Notes: generated by a model not told the origin, from the letters alone. Counted from the first letter of the stretch, positions 13,554 through 23,069 are shown. The stretch is DNA of 64,000 nucleotides from Mycobacterium rhizamassiliense (GCF_900157375.1 NZ_LT721901.1:3210315-3274314); one strand, 5' to 3'. Program-made: numbers and translations.

Positions 13554-14480
13554 CTAGCCCGTGACCGGGTATCGACGGTCGAGGTCCAAATTGAGTTGCA
13601 AGACGTTGACGGTCGGCTCGCCGAAGAACCCGAGATCCCGGCCGCTGCGGTAATTCGCGAGCACGGCACGAATTTGGTCCGGGCTGACGTGCCGGGCCTT
13701 GGCCACCCGCGCGACCTGGATGTCGGCATACGCCGGTGAGATGTCCGGGTCCAACCCGCTGCCGCTGGCGGTGACCGCGTCGGCGGGAACCTGCGGGTTG
13801 CCCGGCGCGGCGCCGCGGACGGGCACGATCTGGCCGGTGGAGTAGTCCTCGTTGAACTTCGCGCATTCGACGCGCACGCCCTCGTAGAAGTCCAGGAACG
13901 GTTGCTTCGTGGTCGCGCACGGCTCGTTGACGCTGACCACCTGGGCAGGGCGCACGACGTAGCCGCGGGCGTCCCGCGGGCCGATCACCGACAGCACCGC
14001 GCCGACGCCGCCGCCGGTGCAGTACGGGCGTGATCCATCGACACCCTCGAGTTGGCCGGTGGCCACACTGCGCGAGCAGACCTGGGTGAGCAGGCTGGGC
14101 TTGAAGCCGGCGTCCGAAGCGGACTTGCCGGCCGCCAGTTGCGCCGGATCGCCGGGCGTGTCGACGGTGCTCTCCGGCCCGAGGTTGCTGCCGCCGCTGG
14201 ACGTCGGGTCATACCCGTTGCTGCCCGCCGCCGACGGGCGGCTCTGGAAATACTTCGGCAGCGGGTTGCCCTTGTCGTCGGTGAACGACTGGCCGATGAT
14301 CCGGCTGCCGATCGGCTTGCCACCGGCGGTGAGGATCGAGCCCTCGGCCCTGTCGTGCAGCCCGGGCAGCTGCGCCAGCAGCCAAATGAGCAGTGGATAG
14401 CCGAAACCCAGGATCACGGTGAAGACGAGGAGCGCGCGCAGCGCGGCCCAATGCTGACGGAGCGTGTTGGTGAAGTTCAT
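13554..14480 (-). CDS. kdpC: Potassium-transporting ATPase KdpC subunit with enlarged extracytoplasmic region
   Basis: Single-span accessory subunit of the KdpFABC pump, 308 aa versus about 190 aa in E. coli and M. tuberculosis. The transmembrane helix is residues 15-36. The canonical blocks YFQSRPSAAG (77-86) and SSGGSNLGP (94-102) are followed only at 238-249 by TASGSGLDPDIS. The intervening residues, about 103-229, are an insertion with four cysteines (135, 154, 188, 206) on the outer side of the membrane. Everything after 230 is canonical. The ATG at 14480 is one base after the kdpB stop; a 28-codon upstream extension of the frame overlaps kdpB and was rejected. Confidence 0.9.
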   Translation of the reverse strand: MNFTNTLRQHWAALRALLVFTVILGFGYPLLIWLLAQLPGLHDRAEGSILTAGGKPIGSRIIGQSFTDDKGNPLPKYFQSRPSAAGSNGYDPTSSGGSNLGPESTVDTPGDPAQLAAGKSASDAGFKPSLLTQVCSRSVATGQLEGVDGSRPYCTGGGVGAVLSVIGPRDARGYVVRPAQVVSVNEPCATTKQPFLDFYEGVRVECAKFNEDYSTGQIVPVRGAAPGNPQVPADAVTASGSGLDPDISPAYADIQVARVAKARHVSPDQIRAVLANYRSGRDLGFFGEPTVNVLQLNLDLDRRYPVTG

Positions 14481-14481
14481 C

Positions 14482-16629
14482 TCAGGCCATCCCGGGGAGC
14501 AGTTGAACGAGCAGGTCGATGAGCTTGATCCCGATGAACGGGGCGACGATACCGCCCAGGCCATAGATGTAGAGGTTGCGGCTCAGCAGCTTGGACGCGC
14601 GGCTGGGCGTATAGCGAACACCCCTCAGCGCCAACGGAATCAGCGCGACGATGACGATCGCGTTGAAGATGACCGCCGACAGGATCGCCGATTGCGGGCT
14701 GTGCAGCCGCATCACGTTGATCAGGTCCAGGCCCGGGAAGATGGCCACGAACATCGCCGGGATGATCGCGAAATACTTGGCGATGTCGTTGGCGATGGAG
14801 AACGTGGTCAACGCGCCTCGGGTGATCAACAGCTGCTTGCCGATCTCCACGATCTCGATGAGCTTGGTGGGGTCGGAGTCCAGGTCGACCATGTTGCCGG
14901 CCTCTTTGGCCGCCGAGGTGCCGGTGTTCATCGCCACCCCGACGTCGGCCTGTGCCAGCGCGGGGGCGTCGTTGGTGCCGTCACCGGTCATCGCCACCAG
15001 CCGGCCGCCCTGCTGCTCCTTCTTGATGAGCATCATCTTGTCTTCGGGCGTGGCCTCGGCCAGGAAGTCGTCGACCCCGGCCTCGTCCGCGATCGCCTTG
15101 GCGGTCAACGGGTTATCGCCGGTGATCATCACGGTCCGGATGCCCATCGCGCGCATCGCGTCGAAGCGTTCGCGCATGCCCTGCTTCACCACGTCCTTGA
15201 GGTGGATGACGCCGAGCACTTCGGCTTTGCCTCCGATGACCTGGCCGACCACCAGCGGGGTTCCGCCGGCCGCCGAGATGCCGTCGACGATCTCGCCGAG
15301 TTCGACGGGAACGCTGCCGCCGTGGCTACGGATCCACTCCGCCACCGAGTTGGCCGCGCCCTTGCGCAGTTGCCGCCCGTCGACGTCGACGCCCGACATG
15401 CGCGTTGTCGCGGTGAATTCCACCCAGGTGGCGCTGGCCAGCTCGCCGGGGGTACGGGCGCGCAGCCCGTAGGCGTCCTTGGCGTACACGACGATGGAAC
15501 GGCCCTCGGGTGTCTCGTCGGCGAGGCTGGACAGCTGCGCGGCGTCGGCCAGGTCCGCGTTGGTCACCCCGGACACCGGAATGAATTCCGACGCCTGGCG
15601 ATTGCCCAGGGTGATCGTTCCGGTCTTGTCCAGCAGCAGCGTGTTGACGTCGCCGGCCGCCTCGACCGCGCGGCCGGACATGGCCAGCACGTTTCGCTGC
15701 ACCAGCCGGTCCATGCCCGCGATGCCGATGGCCGACAGCAGCGCGCCAATTGTGGTGGGGATCAAGCACACCAGCAATGCCACCAGCACGATGCCGCTGA
15801 TGCCGTTACTGTTCAGCGCCGCGGTATCGGGCACGCCGGGGTTGTTGACCTTGGAGTAGATGGCGAGCGGCTGCAGCGTGGCCACCGCGAAAACGAAGAT
15901 GATGGTCAGCGCGGCCAGCAGGATATTGAGCGCGATCTCGTTCGGTGTCTTCTGCCGGTTCGCGCCCTCGACGAGCGCGATCATCCGGTCCACGAAGCTT
16001 TCACCGGGCTTCTGGGTGATCTTGACCACGATGCGATCGGACAGGACGGTCGTCCCACCCGTGACCGCCGAGCGGTCGCCACCGGACTCCCGGATCACCG
16101 GTGCCGATTCCCCGGTGATGGCTGATTCGTCAACCGAGGCAATGCCTTCCACGACGTCGCCGTCGCCCGGGATGACCTGCCCCGCGGTGACCACCACGAT
16201 GTCGCCCTGCTGCAACAGCGGCGCCGCGATGTCTTCGGGGATGTCGCCCGTGCGGCCGGGCGACCAATCCTTCAGCCGGTGGGCGATGGTGTCGGCCTTG
16301 GACTTACGCAGGGTGTCGGCCTGCGCCTTGCCCCGCCCTTCGGCGACGGCCTCGGCGAGGTTGGCGAAAAGCACTGTCAGCCATAGCCAGAACACGGTGA
16401 GCCAGCTGAACCAGCTCTCGTCGCCGAAAGCCAGGATCGTTGACCAGACGGCGCCGATCTCGACGATGAACATCACGGGGTTTCGCCACAGGGTGCGCGG
16501 GTCGAGCTTGCGCAGCGCGTCGGGCAGCGACTTCAGCAACAGGGCGGGATCGAGCAAGCCGCCTTGCATCTTCTGCCCGGGTGACTGGGCGTTACGCCGG
16601 CGTGTGCCGGAATCTAGTGCGGTGGTCAC
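14482..16629 (-). CDS. kdpB: Potassium-transporting P-type ATPase KdpB
   Basis: Catalytic ATPase subunit of the high-affinity potassium pump, 715 aa. The phosphorylation motif DKTGTITLG is near residue 333, the actuator motif TGES near residue 180, and the [14 protein letters not shown] hinge near 545. [20 protein letters not shown] marks the P domain. The GTG at 16629 lies 4 bases after the kdpA stop; an in-frame upstream extension inside kdpA was rejected. It is in the middle of the kdp operon. Confidence 0.97.
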   Translation of the reverse strand: MTTALDSGTRRRNAQSPGQKMQGGLLDPALLLKSLPDALRKLDPRTLWRNPVMFIVEIGAVWSTILAFGDESWFSWLTVFWLWLTVLFANLAEAVAEGRGKAQADTLRKSKADTIAHRLKDWSPGRTGDIPEDIAAPLLQQGDIVVVTAGQVIPGDGDVVEGIASVDESAITGESAPVIRESGGDRSAVTGGTTVLSDRIVVKITQKPGESFVDRMIALVEGANRQKTPNEIALNILLAALTIIFVFAVATLQPLAIYSKVNNPGVPDTAALNSNGISGIVLVALLVCLIPTTIGALLSAIGIAGMDRLVQRNVLAMSGRAVEAAGDVNTLLLDKTGTITLGNRQASEFIPVSGVTNADLADAAQLSSLADETPEGRSIVVYAKDAYGLRARTPGELASATWVEFTATTRMSGVDVDGRQLRKGAANSVAEWIRSHGGSVPVELGEIVDGISAAGGTPLVVGQVIGGKAEVLGVIHLKDVVKQGMRERFDAMRAMGIRTVMITGDNPLTAKAIADEAGVDDFLAEATPEDKMMLIKKEQQGGRLVAMTGDGTNDAPALAQADVGVAMNTGTSAAKEAGNMVDLDSDPTKLIEIVEIGKQLLITRGALTTFSIANDIAKYFAIIPAMFVAIFPGLDLINVMRLHSPQSAILSAVIFNAIVIVALIPLALRGVRYTPSRASKLLSRNLYIYGLGGIVAPFIGIKLIDLLVQLLPGMA

Positions 16630-16633
16630 AGTT

Positions 16634-18304
16634 TCAGTGGATCCCTTCGGCGAGCGGCCCGAGCGCCAGCGCGGGCAGGAAGGTGAGGGCAACGAGGATG
16701 ACCGTCACTCCCACTACCAAGCCCACGAACTGAGGCTTGTGGGTGGGCAGCGTGCCACTCGATTCGGGCGTCATGCCCTGACGTGCCAGCGAGCCGGCCA
16801 GCGCGAGAACCAGGATCATCGGCAGGAACCGGCCGAAGACCATGGCCAGGCCCAGGGCGGTATTCCACCAGACCGTGTTGGCCGACAGGCCCGCGAATGC
16901 CGATCCGTTGTTGTTGGCCGCCGAGGTGAACGCGTAGAGCACCTCGGAGAGCCCGTGCGCCCCGGTGTTGGCCATGCCGGCCCGCTCACCGGGCAGTGCC
17001 ATGGCGATCGCGGTGCCCAGCAACACGATCAGCGGGGTGACCAGGAAGTAGGCCGACGCCAGCTTCATCTCGCGCGGATTGATCTTCTTGCCAAGGTATT
17101 CCGGCGTCCGGCCGACCATCAGGCCGGCGACGAACACGGTGATGACGGCGAGGATCAGGATGCCGTAGAGGCCAGAACCGGTGCCGCCGGGCGCGACCTC
17201 GCCGAGCTGCATGTTGAACATCGTCATCATGCCGCCCAGGCTGGTGTAGGAGTCGTGCGTGGAATCGACTGCGCCGGTTGAGGTTAGCGTGGTCGCGTCG
17301 GCAAAGACCGCGGAGTCGGCGACCCCGAAGCGTTGCTCGACGCCCTCGTACGAGGCGCCCACCGCGGTGGGGACGGTGCCGTGGTGCTGCAACTGGAACA
17401 GCATCATGAAGCCGACGGACAGGACGGCCAGCACGCTGACGACCGCAGCGATCGCGTAGCCCTGCTTTTTGCTGTTCACCATGCGGCCGAACGTGCGCGG
17501 CAGCGAGAAGCCGATAACGAGGATCAGGAAGACCTCGATCCAGTTGGTCCACGCCGTCGCGTTCTCGAACGGGTGTGCCGAGTTGGCGTTGTAGAACCCA
17601 CCGCCGTTGGTGCCCAACAACTTGATCGCCTCTTGGCTGGCGACCGGGCCGCCGGGGAGCGTCTGCTGGCCGCCGGCCAGCGTGGTCACCACCTGGTCGT
17701 CGAGGTGGAAGTTCTGGATCACCCCGCCCGCGACGAGGGCGATGGCGCCCAGCACCGAGATCGGCAGCAGGATGCGCAGCGTGCCGCGCGTCAGGTCCAC
17801 CCAGAAGTTGCCCAGCTCGTTGGTGCGGTAGCGGGCGAACCCCCGGACAAGCGCGACCGCGACGGCCATGCCCACTGCGGCGGAGACGAAGTTCTGCACG
17901 GCCAGGCCGGCCATCTGCACCAGATGACCCATCGTCGATTCGCCGGAGTAGGCCTGCCAGTTGGTGTTTGTAACGAAGCTGATCGCGGTGTTCCACGCCA
18001 GCGCGGGCGTCATCTTGGTGCCCGGATCGTTCAGGTGCAGCGGCAGTTTGTCCTGGACGAGCTGCAGGACGAACAGGAACACGACGCTGACCCCCGAAAA
18101 GGCCAGCACGCTACGGGCATACGTTTTCCACGTCTGCTCCGAGTCCGGGTTCGCTCCGATCAGGCGGTAAATCAATTTCTCTGTGCGCGAATGCTTTCGG
18201 TCGGTGTACACGCGATACATGTAGTCGCCCAGCGGCACGTGCACGGCCGCGATGGCGACAACAAGCAGCGCCAGGAAGACCAAGCCCGCCGCGGTCCCGC
18301 TCAC
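16634..18304 (-). CDS. kdpA: Potassium-binding/translocating subunit KdpA
   Basis: Channel-like subunit of KdpFABC, 556 aa, about ten transmembrane helices. The selectivity-filter segment [17 protein letters not shown] is clear, and [14 protein letters not shown] lies earlier in the chain. GTG at 18304 shares one base with the kdpF stop (TAGTG), so translation is coupled. The pump imports potassium at micromolar concentrations and is normally induced by low potassium through KdpDE. Confidence 0.97.
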   Translation of the reverse strand: MSGTAAGLVFLALLVVAIAAVHVPLGDYMYRVYTDRKHSRTEKLIYRLIGANPDSEQTWKTYARSVLAFSGVSVVFLFVLQLVQDKLPLHLNDPGTKMTPALAWNTAISFVTNTNWQAYSGESTMGHLVQMAGLAVQNFVSAAVGMAVAVALVRGFARYRTNELGNFWVDLTRGTLRILLPISVLGAIALVAGGVIQNFHLDDQVVTTLAGGQQTLPGGPVASQEAIKLLGTNGGGFYNANSAHPFENATAWTNWIEVFLILVIGFSLPRTFGRMVNSKKQGYAIAAVVSVLAVLSVGFMMLFQLQHHGTVPTAVGASYEGVEQRFGVADSAVFADATTLTSTGAVDSTHDSYTSLGGMMTMFNMQLGEVAPGGTGSGLYGILILAVITVFVAGLMVGRTPEYLGKKINPREMKLASAYFLVTPLIVLLGTAIAMALPGERAGMANTGAHGLSEVLYAFTSAANNNGSAFAGLSANTVWWNTALGLAMVFGRFLPMILVLALAGSLARQGMTPESSGTLPTHKPQFVGLVVGVTVILVALTFLPALALGPLAEGIH

Positions 18305-18393
18305 TAGAACCGCTCCGGAAACATCAGGGCAGCCCCGAGCAGGAATGCGATGAGGACGGACAGCACGAGACCGACGATGTTAGCGATGCTCAC
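18304..18393 (-). CDS. kdpF: KdpF small membrane subunit
   Basis: 29-aa single-helix peptide beginning [13 protein letters not shown] and ending LMFPERF, the classic KdpF tail. KdpF stabilises the KdpABC complex in E. coli. It overlaps kdpA by one base at its 3' end and the preceding 25-aa ORF by 4 bases at its GTG start. The gene is easily missed because of its size. Confidence 0.9.
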   Translation of the reverse strand: MSIANIVGLVLSVLIAFLLGAALMFPERF

Positions 18394-18467
18394 GATCCCG
18401 CCTTCAACGTCAGGCCGAGCGCCGCGAACACCGCCGCGGTCAGCACGAGGTAAATCAGCACGGACAT
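18390..18467 (-). CDS. 25-aa hydrophobic peptide immediately upstream of and overlapping kdpF
   Basis: ATG at 18467 opens a 25-residue frame beginning MSVLIYLVLTAAVFAALGL and ending in a short basic tail before TGA. It is a single predicted transmembrane segment. Its stop overlaps the kdpF GTG (GTGA), the same coupling used elsewhere in this operon. A GAAAG element lies 6-10 bases upstream of the ATG. It does not match KdpF (no FPE-F tail). It could be an additional Kdp accessory peptide or a translational leader. I do not recognise a named family. Confidence 0.6.
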   Translation of the reverse strand: MSVLIYLVLTAAVFAALGLTLKAGS

Positions 18468-18482
18468 AGTCGTCTTTCGTTC

Positions 18483-18546
18483 GATGGCCCTTTGCTGCCT
18501 GCTTGTTCTCGGCAACACGAACTTTGACCTCGGCAAAGAGGCCATC
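18483..18546 (-). promoter_or_regulatory. Hairpin in the kdp leader region
   Basis: In the 214 bp between trcS and the first kdp ORF, arms 18483-18495 and 18533-18546 (GATGGCC then CTTTGC on the - strand, one bulged base) form a 13-bp stem about 16 bases upstream of the 25-aa ORF. It lies in the probable 5' untranslated leader. It could be a regulatory RNA structure, a KdpE-binding dyad or incidental. Confidence 0.35.
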
Positions 18547-18681
18547 GATGAGCCTAGGCTCGGTCGCAACGGGGTGCCTTCGCTCTTAACATTTCCTTTA
18601 CGGGTTGAGCGCCAGTTTTGCGGCATTCCTGAGGTTTGCCGGCACCGTGCGCCCCGTACGTCTCACGGACCCCGGTGGGCG

Positions 18682-20178
18682 CTATGCGTCGAGGAGTGGC
18701 AGCCGCACCCGGAAGACCGTTCGGCCGGGGGCGGATTCGGCGCTGACCGACCCGTGATGGGCCTTGACGATCGAACTCACGATGGCCAGGCCAAGCCCGA
18801 TTCCCGAACTGTTCATGCGCGAGGCATCCGCGCGGACGAACCGCTCGAAGAGGCGGGGGAGCAGGTCTTCGTCGATGCCGGGCCCGTCGTCGGCGACGGT
18901 CAATTCCGCATAGGGCGCGTTCGGTCCGCTGGTGTGGCAGGTGATCGTCGTGGTCACCGTGATGCCGGGCGGCGTGTGCAGCCGTGCGTTGCTGAGCAGA
19001 TTGCTGACCAGCTGATGCAGCCGGTCATGATCACCGCGGACCCAAACAGGTTCATCGGGAAGGTCTTTGAGCCATTGGTGGGTCGGCGCGGCGACCGCGG
19101 CGTCGTTCACCGCGTTGATCACCAGGTTGCCCAGGTCGACGTCGTCGTTCTGCAGGTCTTCTCCTTCGCCCAGGCGCGACAGCAACAACAGCTCGTCGAC
19201 GAGCAGGGCCATCCGCCGGGCTTCGGACTCGATGCGCGCCAGCGCGTACTCGGTGGTCGGGGGCAGCGCCGAACTGTCCTGCCGGGTGAGTTCGGCGTAT
19301 CCCTGGATCGCCGCCAGCGGGGTCCGCAGCTCGTGGCTGGCATCGGTGAGGAATTGCCGCATGCGCAGGTCGGAGTCGACGCGATGGGCCAGCGCGCTAT
19401 CGACGTTGTCCAGCAACCGATTCAGCGTGTGACCGACGATGCCGACCTCGTTGTTCTGATCGGTGTCCGGCGGCCGCACCCGCACCCCGATCCGGTGCTC
19501 GTCACCGGCGAGTGGCATCGCCGCGACCGCCGCGGCGGTGGCGGCCACGCGGCGCAGCGGACGAAGGGCGTACCCGACCACCCAAACGGTGAGGCCCGCC
19601 GTCACCACCAGAGCGGCCGCGACAAGCGCTGTGGTGGTGAGGTTCTTGCGCGCGATGATGCGGTCGGCGAGGTTCAGTGGCACCCCGACGACCAGGGTCT
19701 CGCGGCCGTCGATGAGGCAGTCGACGCGGTAAGAGCCGAGGCTGCCCAGCCTTTCGCTGTGCGCCGGGCCGTCGTTCCAGGTTTGCGCCTGGATGGCGCG
19801 AACGACGTCGGGCGGCGCGGCCCGCGGTTCGTCCTCAGAGAAGACGGCCGAGCCGATGACGACACCGTCGTGCAGGACGGCGATGATGTTGCCCGGCGTT
19901 TGTTCGGTGAAGCCCAGCAACGCCTGCGACACCGGCGGATTGCCCGGATGCCCCGAATTGTTTTCGGCGCTGCGGTATCTGGCGTAGGCGTTGCTGAACG
20001 CGTGCATCGATTTGGCGACCTCGGCGTCGTTCATCGTGTTGACGTAGCCGCGCAGGCTGAACACCGAGACGATGCCGACCGTCACCAAAACCACTGTGAC
20101 AACGGCCAATACACCCAAGAGCAGCTGACCGCGCAACGACCGGGGGAAGCCCCGCGGGGTGTTGCGCTCGCCGGTCAT
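18682..20178 (-). CDS. trcS: Sensor histidine kinase TrcS
   Basis: Membrane histidine kinase, 498 aa. There are two transmembrane helices (about 15-40 and 180-200) flanking an extracytoplasmic sensor of about 140 residues, then HAMP, HisKA with FLTDASHELRTPLAAI, and HATPase with LLSNARLHTP and DDGPGIDEDLLPRLFERF. ATG at 20178 overlaps the trcR stop (ATGA). The gene order trcR-trcS beside kdp is as in M. tuberculosis (Rv1033c-Rv1032c). TrcS phosphorylates TrcR; the stimulus is not known. Confidence 0.93.
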   Translation of the reverse strand: MTGERNTPRGFPRSLRGQLLLGVLAVVTVVLVTVGIVSVFSLRGYVNTMNDAEVAKSMHAFSNAYARYRSAENNSGHPGNPPVSQALLGFTEQTPGNIIAVLHDGVVIGSAVFSEDEPRAAPPDVVRAIQAQTWNDGPAHSERLGSLGSYRVDCLIDGRETLVVGVPLNLADRIIARKNLTTTALVAAALVVTAGLTVWVVGYALRPLRRVAATAAAVAAMPLAGDEHRIGVRVRPPDTDQNNEVGIVGHTLNRLLDNVDSALAHRVDSDLRMRQFLTDASHELRTPLAAIQGYAELTRQDSSALPPTTEYALARIESEARRMALLVDELLLLSRLGEGEDLQNDDVDLGNLVINAVNDAAVAAPTHQWLKDLPDEPVWVRGDHDRLHQLVSNLLSNARLHTPPGITVTTTITCHTSGPNAPYAELTVADDGPGIDEDLLPRLFERFVRADASRMNSSGIGLGLAIVSSIVKAHHGSVSAESAPGRTVFRVRLPLLDA

Positions 20179-20945
20179 TCCGGTGGCCGCAGCATGTACC
20201 CAATACCGCGGACGGTGTGGATCATCGGCTCCCGGCCCGAGTCGATCTTCTTCCTCAGGTACGAGATGTACAGATCGACGATGCTGGTGCGCCCGGCGAA
20301 GTCGTAGTTCCACACGCGGTCCAGGATCTCGGTGCGGCTCAGCGCGCGACGGGGATTGCGCATCAGGAAGCGAAGCAGTTCGAACTCCGTCGCGGACAGC
20401 GATATCTGCTCACCGTCGCGGCTGACCTCGCGGCTGGCCGTGTCGACCCGCAGATCGCCGACCTTGAGCGCCTCGGCCGCGGGCGGGGTCAGCTGGCTGG
20501 AGCGGCGCAACAATCCCCGCAGCCTGGCGACCAGTTCTTCCAGGCTGAACGGTTTCGTCATGTAGTCGTCGGCGCCCGCGGTCAGCCCGGTGACGCGGTC
20601 CATGACCGAATCGCGGGCGGTGAGGAACAGCGTGGGCGTATACGTCTCGGATTCGCGGACGCGGTGCAGAATGCGCAGCCCGTCGACGTCGGGCAGCATG
20701 ATGTCGAGTACCAGCACGTCCGGTGCGGCCCTGTCGAACTTGGCGATCGCCTCGCGCCCGTTGTGGGCGACCTCGACGACCCAGCCCTCGTAGTGCAGCG
20801 CCATCTTCACCAGGTTGGTCAGCGCCGGCTCGTCGTCGACCAGCAAAACCCGAATGGGCGAGCCGTCGGCGCGGTTAATGCGGGGCAGCTGCCCCAGAAT
20901 TGCCTGGCGCGGCCGCTCGCTGCCTGCGTATCCCATTGCTGTCAT
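20175..20945 (-). CDS. trcR: Response regulator TrcR
   Basis: OmpR-type regulator, 256 aa, nearly the length of M. tuberculosis TrcR (257). An N-terminal extension of about 30 residues precedes RVLLVDDEPALTNL. The phosphoacceptor lies in LVLDIMLPDVDG, the conserved Lys in MTKPFSLEE, and the winged helix ends RGIGYMLRPPE. The ATG at 20945 was preferred over an upstream codon at 20972. In M. tuberculosis TrcR binds AT-rich DNA, autoregulates, and represses the beta-propeller gene Rv1057, whose counterpart is at 29357. Confidence 0.93.
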   Translation of the reverse strand: MTAMGYAGSERPRQAILGQLPRINRADGSPIRVLLVDDEPALTNLVKMALHYEGWVVEVAHNGREAIAKFDRAAPDVLVLDIMLPDVDGLRILHRVRESETYTPTLFLTARDSVMDRVTGLTAGADDYMTKPFSLEELVARLRGLLRRSSQLTPPAAEALKVGDLRVDTASREVSRDGEQISLSATEFELLRFLMRNPRRALSRTEILDRVWNYDFAGRTSIVDLYISYLRKKIDSGREPMIHTVRGIGYMLRPPE

Positions 20946-21116
20946 TTTCCTACATCCTCGCAGAGGGCACATACAGCTGTCACTGAGTTCATAGGGTTCT
21001 CAAATGTGTGTGCTCGGCGAAATGCGCGCGGCGCATTCAAAGCACCTGTCACGGAACGGTTTACCCGCCGCGGTGCGGATGCACGGGCGCCGACGGGCTT
21101 GCCGCCGCAAACAACG

Positions 21117-21146
21117 GGGCCGCACACCCATCGGTGTGCGGCCCCG
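21117..21146 (-). terminator. Strong hairpin terminator after the PE/PPE/esx cassette
   Basis: A perfect 13-bp GC-rich stem (21117-21129 with 21134-21146) has a 4-nt loop. On the - strand it lies just past the esxI-like stop and is followed by GTTGTTTG, a weak U-rich tract. It fits an intrinsic terminator closing the PE-PPE-esx transcript before trcR. Confidence 0.8.
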
Positions 21147-21161
21147 GAGGAGAGCGTTGCG

Positions 21162-21446
21162 TCAGGCCCAGCTGGACCCGACGGCACTGTCGGTGCTCGC
21201 CATGTTGTTGCCGGCGCTTTGCACCTTCTGGCCGTGGGAGTTGGCCTGCTCGTAGATCACCTGGAAGTTGCGACCCAACTGGGTGATGAACTCCTGGCAA
21301 GCCACCGAACCGGCGCCGCCCCAGAAGTCGCCGGCAGCAAGCACATCACGAACGATGGCCTGGTGCTCGGCCTCCAGCGAGGCGGCCTGGGCGCGGATCA
21401 AAGCGCCGTGGGCGTCGACGTCTCCGAACTGGTAATTGATGCTCAT
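21162..21446 (-). CDS. esxI: ESAT-6-like protein of the EsxI/EsxN (Mtb9.9) subfamily
   Basis: 94-aa WXG100 protein. MSINYQFGDVDAHGALIRAQ is the hallmark N-terminus of the Mtb9.9 group, and the turn motif is DFWGGAGS. It pairs with the upstream EsxJ-type partner as a helical-hairpin heterodimer exported by ESX-5. The gap between the two genes is about 43 bp with an AGGAGG-type Shine-Dalgarno. It is the last gene of the cassette. Confidence 0.93.
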   Translation of the reverse strand: MSINYQFGDVDAHGALIRAQAASLEAEHQAIVRDVLAAGDFWGGAGSVACQEFITQLGRNFQVIYEQANSHGQKVQSAGNNMASTDSAVGSSWA

Positions 21447-21489
21447 GGTCTAGGTCCTCCTATAGAAGAAGTAGTGGGGTCTCTCGGGA

Positions 21490-21786
21490 CTAGTGGCTGA
21501 GGGCCTGCTGCGAGGCCTGCTCTTGCGTCTCGTAGTTGTTCGCGTCGCGGATCAGACCGTCGCGCACTCCGTGGAGCATGTTGACGATGTTGGTGAAGGC
21601 CTGATTCATCTGACCCATGGTGTCGTAGGACGTCGCCTGGGCCTGGCCGCTCCAGCCGGCACCGGCGATGTTCATCGACGATGACCACATCTTGCGGGCC
21701 TCGTCCGACACCGTCTGCGCGTGCATCTCGAAGCGACCTGCCATCGACCGCATCGCGTGCGGGTCGGTCATAAAACGTGTTGCCAT
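21490..21786 (-). CDS. esxJ: ESAT-6-like protein of the EsxJ/EsxK/EsxM (QILSS) subfamily
   Basis: 98-aa WXG100 protein with [20 protein letters not shown] at the start, GWSG at the turn, and a C-terminal YETQE that fits the type VII secretion motif YxxxD/E. It forms the secreted heterodimer with the EsxI-type protein. Upstream is the PPE gene; the order PE-PPE-esxJ-esxI matches the M. tuberculosis Rv1040c-Rv1037c ESX-5-related locus. Confidence 0.93.
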   Translation of the reverse strand: MATRFMTDPHAMRSMAGRFEMHAQTVSDEARKMWSSSMNIAGAGWSGQAQATSYDTMGQMNQAFTNIVNMLHGVRDGLIRDANNYETQEQASQQALSH

Positions 21787-21929
21787 TTGTTTTCTCCTTG
21801 TGTTCCAAGCTTCAGTAGTTCCGAAGTCTTTCAGTTGGTATCAGCGTGGCGGTTGCCGCTCGCGGAACAGATTGCGGCTCAGCGGTTAACGGCAAACCTC
21901 ATCCGAGTGACATGTGCCCCCTTCTCCGA

Positions 21930-23069
21930 TCAGATCACCACCTGCTTGGGCATGACGATGGGCTTGAAGCCGTAGCGCGGCCCGGCGTAGGCCCCGGCGC
22001 CCTTCGCGCCGGCGCCCACCATCCCCGGCATGCCGGGTGCGCCGACGCCCGGTGCGGCCTCGTCGACGGCGGCGGTCCAGCCCGAGCCCTCCAGCGGCGC
22101 GACGGACGACGCCAACGACGCTTCGGTCTGGGCGGCTCCCGCCCAGGTGGCCGGCACCGATAGCTTGCCGACCGTGGTGGCCTGACCGACGCCGGCCGAC
22201 GCCCCCATGCCGGCCCAGCTGCCCACGCCGGCCATCGGCCGTACCGAGTTCACCACCGTTCCCTCGACCACGCCTGCCCCGTCGGCGGAGGTCACGTCGC
22301 CCACCGCGGCCGCCGGCACCGTGGCACCGGCGAGCGTGTGCCCGAGTGAAACGGCAGTCGGGATGGTGTTACCGACGAACCAAGCCGCGGTGTTGACGCC
22401 ACCGTTGATGCCGTTGAAGAAGAACGGCGTTCCGATCAAGCCGTCGGCCGCGGTGATGATGTCCCCAGCGTTGAGCGCCGGAGCTGCCGCGGCGTTCACG
22501 GCGTTCGCGGCGGCGCCGGTGTCGGCGGCCGTCGAGATGGGGAGGATGGCCCCCGTCACGTCCATGGGCGGCGCGGTGAGTCCGGGGAGGGCCGCCGCGT
22601 CCGCCCCTTGGTAGGCGTTCATCACCGCGATGTCTGTGGTCTCGAACCCCGCATACGCGGTCTCCAGCGTCGCCACGGTGGCGGCGGTGAAAGGCAATCC
22701 CCCGAGCGCGGCGTAGTAGGCGGTGCGATTCGCCGTGACCGTCGCGAGGTCCACCACTCCTGACCTCGCCGCCTCGTAGGCCATCAGCGACGCCGCGACC
22801 GCGGCCTGCGCCGCCTCGACCTCCGTTTGGGTGGTGGTCAGCCAGTTGATGTACTGGTTGGCCGCGGCCAGGGCCGCTGCCGCGCCAGCGCCCTGCCAGC
22901 CGGTGTCATTGACCAGGCCCGCGAATGTGGATGTCCAAATGGCCGCGGTGTCGCCCAGTTGGGCGGCCAGGGTGGTCAACGCGGTCGAGGCGGCAGCCAG
23001 TGTCGCTCCTTGGTCGCCTGCCACAATCTGCGCCGCGATGACCTCGGGGATTACGGCTGTGAAACTCAT
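21930..23069 (-). CDS. PPE family protein (PPE15-type locus), PPE-SVP subgroup with degenerate N-terminal motif
   Basis: 379 aa. The helical PPE domain (about 1-175) has GWQGAGAAAALAAANQYINW, matching the WxG and AAxxYxxWL blocks. The signature Pro-Pro-Glu is reduced to IPE at residues 8-10. The C-terminal part carries KLSVPATW (the SVP motif) and ends in RYGFKPIVMP, the tail common in this subgroup. PPE proteins bind PE partners and EspG chaperones before ESX-5 export. It lies 56 bp downstream of the PE gene. Confidence 0.88.
   Translation of the reverse strand: MSFTAVIPEVIAAQIVAGDQGATLAAASTALTTLAAQLGDTAAIWTSTFAGLVNDTGWQGAGAAAALAAANQYINWLTTTQTEVEAAQAAVAASLMAYEAARSGVVDLATVTANRTAYYAALGGLPFTAATVATLETAYAGFETTDIAVMNAYQGADAAALPGLTAPPMDVTGAILPISTAADTGAAANAVNAAAAPALNAGDIITAADGLIGTPFFFNGINGGVNTAAWFVGNTIPTAVSLGHTLAGATVPAAAVGDVTSADGAGVVEGTVVNSVRPMAGVGSWAGMGASAGVGQATTVGKLSVPATWAGAAQTEASLASSVAPLEGSGWTAAVDEAAPGVGAPGMPGMVGAGAKGAGAYAGPRYGFKPIVMPKQVVI

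Noticed and set aside
14481..14564. Longer start for kdpC
   Set aside because: The extra 28 codons lie inside the kdpB 3' end and are Ser-rich. The ATG at 14480, one base after the kdpB stop, gives a standard KdpC N-terminus.
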